Source of the DNA: DASWTL01 sp966250385
GTDB taxonomy: Bacteria > Bacteroidota > Bacteroidia > Sphingobacteriales > Sphingobacteriaceae
Reading direction: 5' to 3'
Length of the DNA stretch: 64,000 nt
NCBI GenBank assembly: GCA_966250385.1
Contig: CBINHC010000012.1
Coordinates: forward strand, 1 to 64,000
Position numbers and translations under genes: made by a program. Positions 25,034 through 33,570 of the stretch are shown here, one piece after another; position 1 is the stretch's first letter; each line of letters opens with the position of its first letter. The notes beneath the pieces are model-generated. The model searched no databases. It was not told the origin of the DNA and saw only the letters and a program-made list of their open reading frames with translations.

Positions 25034-25353
25034 AGTCCTAATGCATAACGAACTTGCAGGAATTCTGCGCGAGGATCAGTACGGGTACCACTTCCGGTAC
25101 CAGGAAGAATACCTGCAGCGTAAAAAACCGGAACCCGTAAGTTTAAGTTTGCCTCTACAGGAAGAGGAATTCCATAGTCAGATCTTGTTTCCCTTTTTTG
25201 ACGGCCTGATCCCGGAAGGGTGGCTTCTGCATATAGCGGAAAGGAGCTGGAAAATTAACCCCAGGAACAAGAATGAGCTTACTGCTGGTAGCTTGCAGCG
25301 ATTGCATCGGCGCTGTAAGCGTTGAACCTATAAACAGAGGTGAAAATGAGTAG
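25020..25353 (+). pseudogene. Frameshifted HipS-like gene (HipA N-terminal subdomain)
   Basis: The first 87 codons encode a HipA N-terminal-type domain (LMHNELAGILREDQYGYHF, then FPFFDGLIPEGWLLHIAE). At 25281 an extra base shifts the frame: the original frame continues as ELTAGSLQRL and stops, while the next frame reads LLVACSDCIGAVSVEPIN to a stop at 25351-25353, matching the usual family ending. Removing A25281 restores a product of about 110 residues. No slippery heptamer is seen at the shift, so it is most likely a mutation rather than programmed frameshifting. Read correctly, the gene stops five bases into the hipT remnant, as expected for a three-gene hipBST operon. Confidence 0.8.
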
Positions 25354-25519
25354 GCGCTGTCTGTATTGTTACCAGGAACTAGATGAAGCAGAAAAAGACT
25401 TTCATGCCAGGTGCAGCAAGAAAATCTTTGGACAACCTATTCCTCCTAAGCTTCCATACTCAGAAGATCAGATGACTGAGCTGGCCGAAAAGGTCATAAA
25501 AAGCCATGTGGGCCAATAA
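25346..25519 (+). pseudogene. Truncated HipT-like kinase toxin, N-terminal 57 codons
   Basis: An ATG overlapping the restored hipS stop begins MSRRCLYCYQELDEAEKDFH, followed by ARCSKKIFGQPIPPKLPYS and an EDQMTELAEKVIKSH segment. This is the start of the HipA/HipT kinase toxin family, with its CxYC and FHxxC...FFG-type cysteines and aromatic residues. The family sequence would then go on to a TGVQPKLSL-type region. Instead it ends after VIKSH with GQ and a stop at 25517-25519, inside a GTGGGCCA segment like an insertion-sequence end. The kinase domain is absent, so no active toxin can be made here. Confidence 0.78.
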
Positions 25520-25630
25520 GTGCGACCGTTGCCCCGATTATTTCATATCGGTCGGGTTAAAATTATCGATATTCCACGCCCGGCTGCATATTCCGGGCAA
25601 ACTGACCCACGTTCCGGGGTATTGACCCAC
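25508..25630. mobile_element. Probable insertion-sequence remnant (IS21-like ends)
   Basis: GTGGGCCA begins the segment where hipT homology stops, and the opposite end holds TGACCCAC at 25603-25610 and again at 25623-25630, an inverted match with a 20-bp tandem repeat. Repeated terminal GTGGGTCA-type blocks are typical of IS21-family ends. No transposase frame is left. The 123-bp core could be an internally deleted element or a MITE. The family call is from memory of such ends and not from a search. Confidence 0.5.
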
Positions 25631-25646
25631 CCCTGGCTGGGCGCGT

Positions 25647-25841
25647 TCAGTCGAAGATCTCGGCGACGCGGCCGACCTGGCCGTCCTCCAGTCTCACCTT
25701 GATTCCCCGGGAATGGAAGGCTGCGCTGGTCAGGATGTCCTTCACAATGCCGCTCGTGCGCTTCCCGGTCCGCTGATCTTTCTTAAGAATAATCTCCACT
25801 TCCAGGCCGGGATAAATATCTTTTCTGTGCTGACCGTTCAT
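25647..25841 (-). CDS. ywbE: YwbE-family small basic protein (DUF2196)
   Basis: From the ATG at 25841 the product is 64 residues, MNGQHRKDIYPGLEVEIILK at the start, followed by KDQRTGKRTSGIVKDILT and a final GQVGRVAEIFD. This is the whole short YwbE family, which has an SH3-like barrel pattern and no established function. A longer frame from 25859 would extend into the preceding terminator, so it is rejected. It stands alone. A possible -7 box (TATTTTTG at 25847-25854, minus strand) lies immediately before the start, coinciding with the T tract of the SusD terminator. Confidence 0.85.
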   Translation of the reverse strand: MNGQHRKDIYPGLEVEIILKKDQRTGKRTSGIVKDILTSAAFHSRGIKVRLEDGQVGRVAEIFD

Positions 25842-25848
25842 ACCTGCA

Positions 25849-25880
25849 AAAATAAACAAGGCCCGGAGATCTCCGGGCCT
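25849..25880 (-). terminator. Terminator of the susCD transcript
   Basis: AGGCCCGGAG with CTCCGGGCCT forms a perfect 22-bp palindrome at 25859-25880. On the minus strand it runs into TTGTTTATTTTT. It follows the SusD stop by 19 bases. Confidence 0.88.
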
Positions 25881-25899
25881 GTTCTATGAAAATTACGGT

Positions 25900-27243
25900 C
25901 TAATAACCTTCGTTCTGAACCAGCTCAGGATTGGCGTTCATTTCGCGGTCCGGGATCGGAAGCACCAGCTCGGGACTGTTGTATGCCCGGCTGCCGACCG
26001 ACCTTTGGGTCCTTTTATAGTCATGAAGCCTGAACCCTTCGAAGGCCAGTTCTTTCTCGCGCTCTTCCAGGATCTGATCCAGCGTCAGGACCACCAGCGG
26101 CAGCAGTCCGGCACGGCTCCGCAGGCTGTTGATATCCTCCGCCGGGGCAGCTCCTACGGCCGTACCGAGACGGAAGTTCGATTCGGCCCGGATCAGGACC
26201 ATTTCGGTCAGGCGGATGACGGGGATGTTGTCGTAATAGTCAGACCATTTCCGGGTGAACAGACCGCCCGCTCTTCCCGCATACATCAGCTGGGTGCGGC
26301 GGAGGTCGGTCGGAAGGAATGAGGCGGCAAATGCCGGATGGATCCGCACCTCGGCACGGCCGTAGTTGTCCGGAAGACTGGAGAAGAAGGTCGCCAGACC
26401 GTCATTGGACGTTCCCGCATTGACCTGTTCATCCTGTTCGATCTCAAAGATGTTTTCATCGGAGTGATCGACGCGGAACGGTTCCTCCAGACCGGCAAGT
26501 TCATATCCGCCGCTGGTGATGACGGTATTGGCCATATCCCGGGCTTCGGCATATTTCCCTTCCTGCAGGTAGACCCGGGCGAGCATGCCCATGGCGGCAT
26601 AATTGGACGGATCGCTGGTAATGGCGGCGTTCAGATCACTCTCGACCTGCGCATATACTTCGGCAACCGAGTTTCGGGCCTTGCTGGTGTGCAGGTTATC
26701 CGTGGTCCTGACGGCATCCAGCACGATGGGCACTCCAAGCTGGCTGTTGGCTCCGCCGGCTTCATACGGCAGGGCATACAGCCGCACCAGTTCGAACAGC
26801 ATCGTTCCGCGGATGAAAAGCGCGCGCGATTCGGCCGAGCTTCGCTGCTGGGGATCCGTAAAAATATCCAGCGCACTGAGCACCGTATTGGCGATATTGA
26901 CGGCGCGGTATGCCGCTGACCAGGTCCGGGTCGCTTCGGCATTGGTCGCCAGCATGGTGGAGCGGTCGGCAACATCGGTATAACTGTCGAAGGTACCGAC
27001 CCACTGGATATAATTGTCATTGGCGAGCAGTTCGGGCACCATGATCAGGTTCGTTCCGTACAGCTGGGCATAGCCCATGACGGCAAAGCCGCCGGTCAGG
27101 GCGTTTTCCACATCCTGCGGAGAGGACAGGGCCAGCTCCGCGGAGATCTCCTGCCGCGGATCGATATCAAGCGATTTTTCGCAGGATGTAAGCGCGAGAA
27201 ATAACGTCAGCGCACTTACGGCTTTTATATAGTTTCTTTTCAT
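25900..27243 (-). CDS. SusD/RagB-type outer-membrane nutrient-binding lipoprotein
   Basis: From the ATG at 27243 the product has 447 residues. A lipoprotein signal peptide with lipobox LTSC near residue 18 precedes a SusD-type helical core, with ALSSPQDVENALTGGFAVM near residue 40 and the C-terminal RLTEMVLIRAESNFRLG. It binds the glycan or other nutrient at the cell surface and delivers it through its SusC partner. It is shorter than many SusD proteins (around 500-600), but both termini look complete. The start follows the susC stop by about 16 bases. No glycoside hydrolase is adjacent, so the substrate is not indicated. Confidence 0.9.
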   Translation of the reverse strand: MKRNYIKAVSALTLFLALTSCEKSLDIDPRQEISAELALSSPQDVENALTGGFAVMGYAQLYGTNLIMVPELLANDNYIQWVGTFDSYTDVADRSTMLATNAEATRTWSAAYRAVNIANTVLSALDIFTDPQQRSSAESRALFIRGTMLFELVRLYALPYEAGGANSQLGVPIVLDAVRTTDNLHTSKARNSVAEVYAQVESDLNAAITSDPSNYAAMGMLARVYLQEGKYAEARDMANTVITSGGYELAGLEEPFRVDHSDENIFEIEQDEQVNAGTSNDGLATFFSSLPDNYGRAEVRIHPAFAASFLPTDLRRTQLMYAGRAGGLFTRKWSDYYDNIPVIRLTEMVLIRAESNFRLGTAVGAAPAEDINSLRSRAGLLPLVVLTLDQILEEREKELAFEGFRLHDYKRTQRSVGSRAYNSPELVLPIPDREMNANPELVQNEGY

Positions 27244-27259
27244 GTGATTCCGGGTAAGG

Positions 27260-30253
27260 TTAAAATCCAACATTTAATCCAAAGGTGATCGTCCGTGGCT
27301 GGGGCGGCGTATAGAAGTCGTTGCCCAGCTGAACGGTCCCTGAAAAAGTGGTGTTCACTTCAGGATCATAACCGGTATAGTCGGTGATCGTCACCAGGTT
27401 CAGCCCGGACACGTAGATGCGGGCGCTCTGGGCACGGATCTTCGTGGCGAATGTTTTGGGCAGGGAATATCCCAGGACCACGTTCTTCACCCGGAAGTAG
27501 GACCCGTCCTGCACATACCTGGACGAGGCGTTCGTGCCGTTTCCGAACCCGAACCGGGCCTGGGGCACATCAGTGATATCACCGGGGTTTCTCCACCTTC
27601 TCAGCTGGTCCCGGGTCTGGTTGTCGAACCAGTCGCCGTTTGCGGACATGAAACCGCCCCCGGAGTTGTAGATGTCATTCCCGTATACGAACTGGGTCTG
27701 GATATCCAGGTCGAATCCCTTATAGGATAACCGGTTCCCGAAACCTCCGAAGAACTCGGGATTCGGATCCCCGACCTTCTGATTGGCCGCAGCCGAATAG
27801 TCGTTGGTTGTTGCAGTACGGCTTTCATCCACATAATAGAGGGCGTCGCCGTTCTCCGGATCAACTCCCGCATAGGCCTTGGTATAGAAGTAGCCGTACG
27901 GCTCTCCTACGGAGATCCGGCCGACATACCGGCCGCCGGGATAAATAGGCTGGCCTGCCAGCCGCGTGATCTTGTTCTTGTTAAAGGAGATATTGAAGTT
28001 GGTGGTCCACTTGAATGCGTTCACCAGGTTCTGCGTGGTCAGGGAGAACTCGACACCGCGGTTCTCCAGGTCGCCGATATTCTGGGTGATCGTGGTGAAT
28101 CCGTTCGTAGCCGGAATCGGCACGTTCAGCAGCAGGTCGCTGGTCTTCTTATGGTACCAGTCCACAATACCGGAGATCCGGTCCCGGAAGAACCCGAATT
28201 CGAGGGCCAGGTCGGTCGTAGCGGTATTCTCCCAGGTCAGCGAAGGGTCGCCGAGCTGGCTCGGAATCGTTCCGGATCCGCCGCCGTAGGAAACTCCCTC
28301 ATACAAGGTCCTGGAAGCGAAGTCGCCGATCTCCGCGTTTCCGGTCAGCCCGTAACTGCCTCTCACCTTCAGGAAACTGACGACATCCTGGTCCTTCAGG
28401 AAAGCCTCTTCGGAAGCGATCCACCCGGCAGATACGGAAGGGAAGGTACCGTAGCGGTTCTCGCTTCCGAACCGGGAGGAACCGTCCACGCGAATGGTGG
28501 CACCGAGCAGGTACCGGTCCGCCAGCTTGTAGTTGGCCCGGGCCAGGTATGACATAACGGAATAGGCGGTCTCGAAGGCCGTTCCCCCGGTGATCTTTGC
28601 GGCACTGGCGATCTTGGTGAACCGGTCCGACGGGAATCCCTCCCCGGTCAGGTCCGAGTTCCGGTAAGTTCCCTTCTGGTAGGAGAACCCGCCCAGTAAC
28701 TGCAGGCTGCTTTTTTCACTCAGGTTCTTATTCCAGTTCAGCGTATTGTTCGTATTGAAGTTGATCGCCCGGACATTGTTGCTGTAGCCGAGACCGAAGG
28801 GGCCTCCGTCCTGGGTCCGGCGTCCCAGGTACTCCTCCTCCTCAAGCGTGGTCAGATCCAGCCCGTATTCGCTTCGGAATGAAAGTTCCGGAGTAAACTT
28901 GATGCCCGCATACGCCGTGGTCAGGGACTTGAACGATATATTATCGTTGCTGCCGTCACTCACATTGATGAGGCCGTTGTAATAGTACGTATTTGGATTA
29001 TACCGGCCTTCCTCATCATACAGCGGGTGGATCGGTGGCAGGGCGTTCAGCTGGAGCGGGTTACTGAAGGCGTTATCGCTGGAAACGCGCACCAGGTCGG
29101 TCTTGATCAGGTTGATGTTGCCGCCCACCTCGATGGATTTATTGACGGTGTGATCCAGGCTTAACCGCCCGCCGATTCGTTTCATGCTGTTATTGATGAT
29201 GATACCCTTGGTATCGTTGAAGTTTCCGCTCAGCAGGAAACGGGTCTTGGCGTCGCCGCCGTTCACGCTCAGCGAATACTGCTGGACGCTGCCTTTCTGA
29301 AAGGACTGGTCCACCCAGTCGGTGCTGTAATTCTGGTTCCAGTCATCCGTACCGGTCCAGTCCGCAAAGAACTCGGCAGCATTGGCATACTCGCCCCAGT
29401 AGTCGACATTGGCCATGGATTCCCCGATCAGCTCCCGGTATTCGGCGGCATTCAGGAAATCGCCCTTGTTGGTCGGCTTGCTGGTTCCCATCTGCATGCC
29501 GAACTCGATATTGGTCCGCCCGGTCCGCCCTTTCCTGGTGGTCACCAGGATGACGCCGTTGGACGCGCGGGACCCGTAGATGGCTGCTGCTGCAGCATCC
29601 TTGAGAACCTCGATGGATTCGATATCTTCCGGGCTGATGGCAGCCAGCGGATCATCGGATTCGGTATAGGAGCCGAGCTTCCCGGTGACGACGGGAACGC
29701 CGTCGATCACATACAGCGGGTCGTTGCCCGCGCTGATGGAAGAGATTCCCCGGACCCGGATCTGCATGGCCTGGCCGAGCTTTCCGCTGCCCGTATTGAT
29801 AAATACGCCGGCCGCACGTCCCTGCAGGGCCGACTGAAAGGAGTTCAGGGGCAGGTCATCGAAGTCCTTGGCGGAAACCTTGGCGATCGAGCCGGTCAGT
29901 TCCCTGCGGATCTGGGTACCGTAACCCACGACAACCACCTCGCTCAGTTGTTTCTGATCTTCTTCCAGCTGGACATTCACAATGCCGTCGGCCGGAATGG
30001 CGACCTCACTGCGGACAAAACCGATATACTGGAAAACCAGCGTTCCGGCACCGGCTGGTACATTGAAGCGGAACGCCCCGCTGGCATCGGTCTGGGAGCC
30101 GATGTTGGGCGATCCTTTGACGGTCACGCTCACCCCAGGCAAGGGCAACCCGTCGCTCTTGGCAGTTACCTTCCCGCCCACAGTCCTGGTCTGACCCAGT
30201 GCCAGTGAAGCGAGAAATAAAAGCACAAACAGGGATAGTAAACTTTTCCTCAT
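27260..30253 (-). CDS. SusC/RagA-type TonB-dependent outer-membrane transporter
   Basis: The 997-residue protein has a signal peptide, a carboxypeptidase-regulatory-like domain (RTVGGKVTAKSDGLPLPGVS), a TonB-box-like segment SEVVVVGYGTQ near residue 105, a plug domain with IRVRGISSISAGNDPLYVIDG, and a long beta-barrel ending in an aromatic residue (FGLNVGF). These are hallmarks of SusC. It imports nutrient captured by the SusD partner using TonB energy from the ExbB/ExbD motor, such as the one encoded at 50-54 kb. The promoter may lie in the 122 bp before the start, but no clear consensus box was found. Substrate unknown. Confidence 0.94.
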   Translation of the reverse strand: MRKSLLSLFVLLFLASLALGQTRTVGGKVTAKSDGLPLPGVSVTVKGSPNIGSQTDASGAFRFNVPAGAGTLVFQYIGFVRSEVAIPADGIVNVQLEEDQKQLSEVVVVGYGTQIRRELTGSIAKVSAKDFDDLPLNSFQSALQGRAAGVFINTGSGKLGQAMQIRVRGISSISAGNDPLYVIDGVPVVTGKLGSYTESDDPLAAISPEDIESIEVLKDAAAAAIYGSRASNGVILVTTRKGRTGRTNIEFGMQMGTSKPTNKGDFLNAAEYRELIGESMANVDYWGEYANAAEFFADWTGTDDWNQNYSTDWVDQSFQKGSVQQYSLSVNGGDAKTRFLLSGNFNDTKGIIINNSMKRIGGRLSLDHTVNKSIEVGGNINLIKTDLVRVSSDNAFSNPLQLNALPPIHPLYDEEGRYNPNTYYYNGLINVSDGSNDNISFKSLTTAYAGIKFTPELSFRSEYGLDLTTLEEEEYLGRRTQDGGPFGLGYSNNVRAINFNTNNTLNWNKNLSEKSSLQLLGGFSYQKGTYRNSDLTGEGFPSDRFTKIASAAKITGGTAFETAYSVMSYLARANYKLADRYLLGATIRVDGSSRFGSENRYGTFPSVSAGWIASEEAFLKDQDVVSFLKVRGSYGLTGNAEIGDFASRTLYEGVSYGGGSGTIPSQLGDPSLTWENTATTDLALEFGFFRDRISGIVDWYHKKTSDLLLNVPIPATNGFTTITQNIGDLENRGVEFSLTTQNLVNAFKWTTNFNISFNKNKITRLAGQPIYPGGRYVGRISVGEPYGYFYTKAYAGVDPENGDALYYVDESRTATTNDYSAAANQKVGDPNPEFFGGFGNRLSYKGFDLDIQTQFVYGNDIYNSGGGFMSANGDWFDNQTRDQLRRWRNPGDITDVPQARFGFGNGTNASSRYVQDGSYFRVKNVVLGYSLPKTFATKIRAQSARIYVSGLNLVTITDYTGYDPEVNTTFSGTVQLGNDFYTPPQPRTITFGLNVGF

Positions 30254-30375
30254 AATTCGTTCTTTTTTTAATAGGATTTAACTATTAAAGTTAAAAGAAT
30301 TATGGGAATACTTTGTTTTAACCGACAGGAACAAAGCGGGTTAGTCCGATAAATTTCTTTTCGGTCCGGTGGGTT

Positions 30376-30873
30376 CTACTGGAATGCGATCATGACCTGG
30401 TTTTTCTCGACCTTGTCGCCGGGGACCACCTTGACGGACCTGATCGTACAGTCTGCGGGAGCTTTGAGGATGTTCTCCATCTTCATGGCTTCCAGGACCA
30501 GGATATTGTCGCCTTTGCGGATCTCGTCCCCTTCTTTGACCAGCACCTTCAGCACAAGTCCGGGCATCGGCGCCTTCAGGTCGGTAACCTTCTGTCCGGC
30601 GGCCGTGTCCATGCCCAGCTGGTGAAGCAGCTGGTCGAACTGGTCCTTAATGGAAACGCGGTACGGACGACCGTTCACCTTGACCGTACAGGTCTTCTCC
30701 TGGTAACTGATGTCCGAGACTTCTGCAGTATAGGATCTGTGATCGCGGATCAGGTGAAACGTGCCGGCGGAGATCCGGGACAGATCAGCCGAAAAGCTTT
30801 CGCCGTTCATCGTTATTCCGTTCTTGTCTTCGACATCGAACGAAAACTGGTCATTCACATTGATCTTATACAT
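30376..30873 (-). CDS. Biotin carboxyl carrier protein-type subunit
   Basis: The 165-residue protein ends in a biotinyl domain, with EAMKMEN at residues 128-134; Lys131 would carry the biotin. Before it are APMPGLVLKVLVKEGDEI and the lipoyl-type turn KGDNILVL. The N-terminal half is a less conserved adaptor. Its likely role is as the carrier subunit of an acyl-CoA (propionyl- or acetyl-CoA) carboxylase. Carboxylase subunits are not nearby in this window. It sits four bases from the DUF4159 gene and probably shares its transcript. Confidence 0.87.
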   Translation of the reverse strand: MYKINVNDQFSFDVEDKNGITMNGESFSADLSRISAGTFHLIRDHRSYTAEVSDISYQEKTCTVKVNGRPYRVSIKDQFDQLLHQLGMDTAAGQKVTDLKAPMPGLVLKVLVKEGDEIRKGDNILVLEAMKMENILKAPADCTIRSVKVVPGDKVEKNQVMIAFQ

Positions 30874-30877
30874 TGCA

Positions 30878-31534
30878 TTATTGGGTTAAGGCGTATTGTA
30901 TCAGGTTCGCGCCCATTTTCAGGGCCTTCAGCCGGGTTTCTTCCGAGTCCGACGGGTAGGTGCCGGCGTCTTCCCAGCCATTGCCCAGATCGGACTCATA
31001 CGTATAAAAACAGACCACCCGGCCCTTGTATATCAGGGCAAAACCCTGCGGGCGCTTGTTATCGTGTTCATGGATCTTGGGCAGCCCTGCAGCAAATTTA
31101 TACTTTTGATTGAAAATGCCGTGGCTGGCCGGCAATTCCTGGAACGTCAGCTCGGGAAAGACCTTTTTCATCTGCGGCCGGATGAACTTGTCCAGCCCGT
31201 AATTGTCGTCGATGTGCAGGAACCCGCCGGCAAGCAGGTACTTCCGCAGATTCTGCGCTTCCTGGTCGGAGAACACGACGTTTCCGTGCCCCGTCATATA
31301 TACGAACGGATAATTGAAGATCTCGGCGCTCCCCGCCTCCACGACGGCCTCTTCGCTGAAGAAGTTCGTTCCGAGGTTCCGGTTGCAGAACGCGATCAGG
31401 TTGGGAAGCGCGGACCGGTTGGCATACCAGTCGCCGCCCCCGTTGTATTTCAGCTTCGCCAGCTTGTAGGACGGTGCATGAAATGACAGGACGGATACGC
31501 TTAGCAGGATGACCAGGATAACGATTCGTTTCAT
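30878..31534 (-). CDS. DUF4159 protein, exported
   Basis: This 218-residue protein begins with a hydrophobic signal (MKRIVILVILLSVSVLSF) and continues as the DUF4159 family, with FVYMTGHGNVVFSDQEAQNLRKYL in the centre (split here as FVYMTGHGNVVF and SDQEAQNLRKYL), like the glutamine-amidotransferase-like fold of that family. The catalytic function is unknown. It overlaps the RsmE gene by four bases and is four bases from the BCCP-type gene. The domain also occurs in longer Bacteroidota proteins that pair with secretion or gliding genes, but nothing here shows that link. Confidence 0.82.
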   Translation of the reverse strand: MKRIVILVILLSVSVLSFHAPSYKLAKLKYNGGGDWYANRSALPNLIAFCNRNLGTNFFSEEAVVEAGSAEIFNYPFVYMTGHGNVVFSDQEAQNLRKYLLAGGFLHIDDNYGLDKFIRPQMKKVFPELTFQELPASHGIFNQKYKFAAGLPKIHEHDNKRPQGFALIYKGRVVCFYTYESDLGNGWEDAGTYPSDSEETRLKALKMGANLIQYALTQ

Positions 31535-32232
31535 CGGTTCAGCAGGTTTATTTCAAAACAAGCGGCAAGCGCGGCGGTTTCAGTTCGCAGCCTGGAAGTG
31601 CCCAGGGTGACCGGAAGGAATCCGCCGGATAGGGCCTGTTCCACCTCATTTGGCGTGAAATCGCCTTCGGGGCCGATCAGCACCAGGTACGACCCGTACT
31701 TTTCCAGTCGCTCGGACAGGTACTCTTTTTCCTGGTCGATACAGTGGGCTATGAATTTCTGGCCGGGGAATTCCGCAGGCAAAAAGTCTTTCAGTCTGAC
31801 GGGTTCGTTGAGCCTCGGATGGTAGGCTTTGATGGATTGTTTGACGGCCGATGTGATGATCCGGTTCAGCCGGTCGGTCTTAACCTCCCTGCGTTCGGAA
31901 CGTTCGCAAATGACCGGGGTGATCTCGTCGATCCCGATCTCGGTAGCCTTTTCCAGGAACCATTCCAGCCGGTCCAGGTTCTTGGTCGGCGCCACGGCCA
32001 CGTGGAGATAATGGTTGCGTTTGCCGTACTCTTCCTGGTGCGAGAGGATCTTCAGCAGGGTCTTCTTGGGATGAGGCGTAAAGATCTCCGCCGTGTAGAA
32101 ACCGCCCCGCCCGTCCAGGAGATAAACCAGGTCGGACGGCTGAAGCCGAAGAACCCTGATACAGTGCTTGCTTTCCTCCTCGCTGAGGGTATAGAAGTCA
32201 GCGGTGATATCGGGGGTATAGAAGAGATGCAT
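31531..32232 (-). CDS. rsmE: 16S rRNA m3U1498 methyltransferase
   Basis: The 233-residue protein is an RsmE-type SPOUT methyltransferase: an N-terminal PUA-like part (HLFYTPDITADFYTLSEEES, then HCIRVLRLQPSD), and the knot domain with LVLIGPEGDFTPNEVEQAL and VTLGTSRLRTETAAL near residues 185-225. It methylates U1498 of 16S rRNA near the decoding centre. It stands between DUF4159, whose start it overlaps by four bases, and the CNNM-type gene, 14 bases away. Family length and final motif agree, so it is secure. Confidence 0.94.
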   Translation of the reverse strand: MHLFYTPDITADFYTLSEEESKHCIRVLRLQPSDLVYLLDGRGGFYTAEIFTPHPKKTLLKILSHQEEYGKRNHYLHVAVAPTKNLDRLEWFLEKATEIGIDEITPVICERSERREVKTDRLNRIITSAVKQSIKAYHPRLNEPVRLKDFLPAEFPGQKFIAHCIDQEKEYLSERLEKYGSYLVLIGPEGDFTPNEVEQALSGGFLPVTLGTSRLRTETAALAACFEINLLNR

Positions 32233-32246
32233 GGTCTCCTTCCTCC

Positions 32247-33566
32247 TTAATGGACGTCAATGCTGTCGCTCTGGTTGATCACCAGGTCCAGCTTGATCGC
32301 TTCGATGTTCTGGTCAGTTTTCTTCAAAACGGTCACGATATAACCGTTGTATTCGCAGTTCTCGCCCACGTCCGGAATTTTTCCGAACACGGTTCCGACG
32401 AGTCCGGCGATGGTATCGTAATCCTCATCTTCCGGCAGGTCATGCGGCAGATACTCGTTCACGTCATAGATCGTCGCCGATCCGTTGATGATGAACTCCG
32501 TATCGGAAACTTTTTCGACGATCGGCTTTTCCTCGTCGTACTCATCCTGGATTTCGCCGACCAGTTCCTCCACGATATCTTCCAGGGTCGCCATACCGGC
32601 GGTTCCGCCGAACTCATCCAGAACAATGGCGATCTGAATACGCTTCGACTGAAGCTCGCTCATCAGGTCATTGATCTTCTTGGTCTCAGGAATAAAATAA
32701 GGCTTCCGGATGATATCGGCCAGGACCAGCTCCTTACCCTGCGCCAGAATCGGAAGAATATCCTTGGCATGAACGATCCCCACGATATTGTCGATGGTTT
32801 CGTCATATACCGGGATCCGGGAGTAACCCTCGCTGATCACCACATCCAGGATCTCTGCGGTAGTGGCGGACAGCTCGATCCCCGAGATCTTGGTCCGGGG
32901 AACCATGATGTTCTTCACGACCCGCTCATTGAAATCAAAGACGTTCTTGATCAGCTCGTGCTCATTGATGTTGATCGCGCCGCTCTCCTTACCCTGGTCC
33001 AGCAGGTACTGCAGTTCTTCGGAACTGTGATGCGCTTCGTGGGCGGCGACGGTATTGATACCGAATCCTTTCAGGATGAGCGTTGCCAGCCCGTTCAGCA
33101 GCCAGATTGCCGGACGGAAGATCACGTAGAACAGCTGCAGGGGAATGGAGATCCCCATGGTCGTGTTCACCGGCCGCTGGATCGCAAGCGATTTGGGGGC
33201 AAGCTCCCCGAATACGATGTGCAGGATGGTAATTATGGTGAAGGCCAGTACGTGGCTGATCGTGCTGCCCACTCCGATATTCAGGTCCACTCCGATGAGG
33301 GTGAAAAAGTTATTGACGATCGTCGCCATGACCCGTTCACCGACCCAACCCAGACCCAGTGAGGCAAGCGTAATACCCAGCTGCGTGGCGGCCAGGTAGC
33401 CGTCCAGGTGCTGGGTGATGTGTTTGGCGGTTTTAGCAACCCGGCTTCCAGTCTTTGCTTTTAATTCGATCTGTGATGCCCGGACCTTGACGATGGCAAA
33501 CTCTGCTGCCACGAAGAACCCGTTCAGGAAGACAAGGAAAAAAGTAAGAAAAATCTGGAAGCCCAT
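32247..33566 (-). CDS. CNNM/CorC-type (hemolysin family) membrane protein
   Basis: The 439-residue protein has an N-terminal DUF21 membrane domain with FFLVFLNGFFVAAEFAIVKV at the start, a pair of CBS domains (around residues 200-320, with VKNIMVPRTKISGI and VDEFGGTAGMATLEDIVEEL as two marks), and a C-terminal CorC/HlyC domain. Members of this family are tied to magnesium and cobalt export or to membrane ion balance. It lies 14 bases after rsmE in coordinate order and four bases before the pyrophosphatase stop. The older hemolysin name does not describe its role. Confidence 0.9.
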   Translation of the reverse strand: MGFQIFLTFFLVFLNGFFVAAEFAIVKVRASQIELKAKTGSRVAKTAKHITQHLDGYLAATQLGITLASLGLGWVGERVMATIVNNFFTLIGVDLNIGVGSTISHVLAFTIITILHIVFGELAPKSLAIQRPVNTTMGISIPLQLFYVIFRPAIWLLNGLATLILKGFGINTVAAHEAHHSSEELQYLLDQGKESGAININEHELIKNVFDFNERVVKNIMVPRTKISGIELSATTAEILDVVISEGYSRIPVYDETIDNIVGIVHAKDILPILAQGKELVLADIIRKPYFIPETKKINDLMSELQSKRIQIAIVLDEFGGTAGMATLEDIVEELVGEIQDEYDEEKPIVEKVSDTEFIINGSATIYDVNEYLPHDLPEDEDYDTIAGLVGTVFGKIPDVGENCEYNGYIVTVLKKTDQNIEAIKLDLVINQSDSIDVH

Positions 33567-33570
33567 TTGC

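Noticed and set aside
25281..25281. Programmed frameshift in the hipS-like gene
   Set aside because: There is no slippery heptamer or downstream stem at the shift, and hipT is truncated as well, so mutation is simpler.
32250..33362. 370-codon plus-strand frame opposite the CNNM-type gene
   Set aside because: Antisense shadow; the minus-strand frame has full family motifs and operon context.
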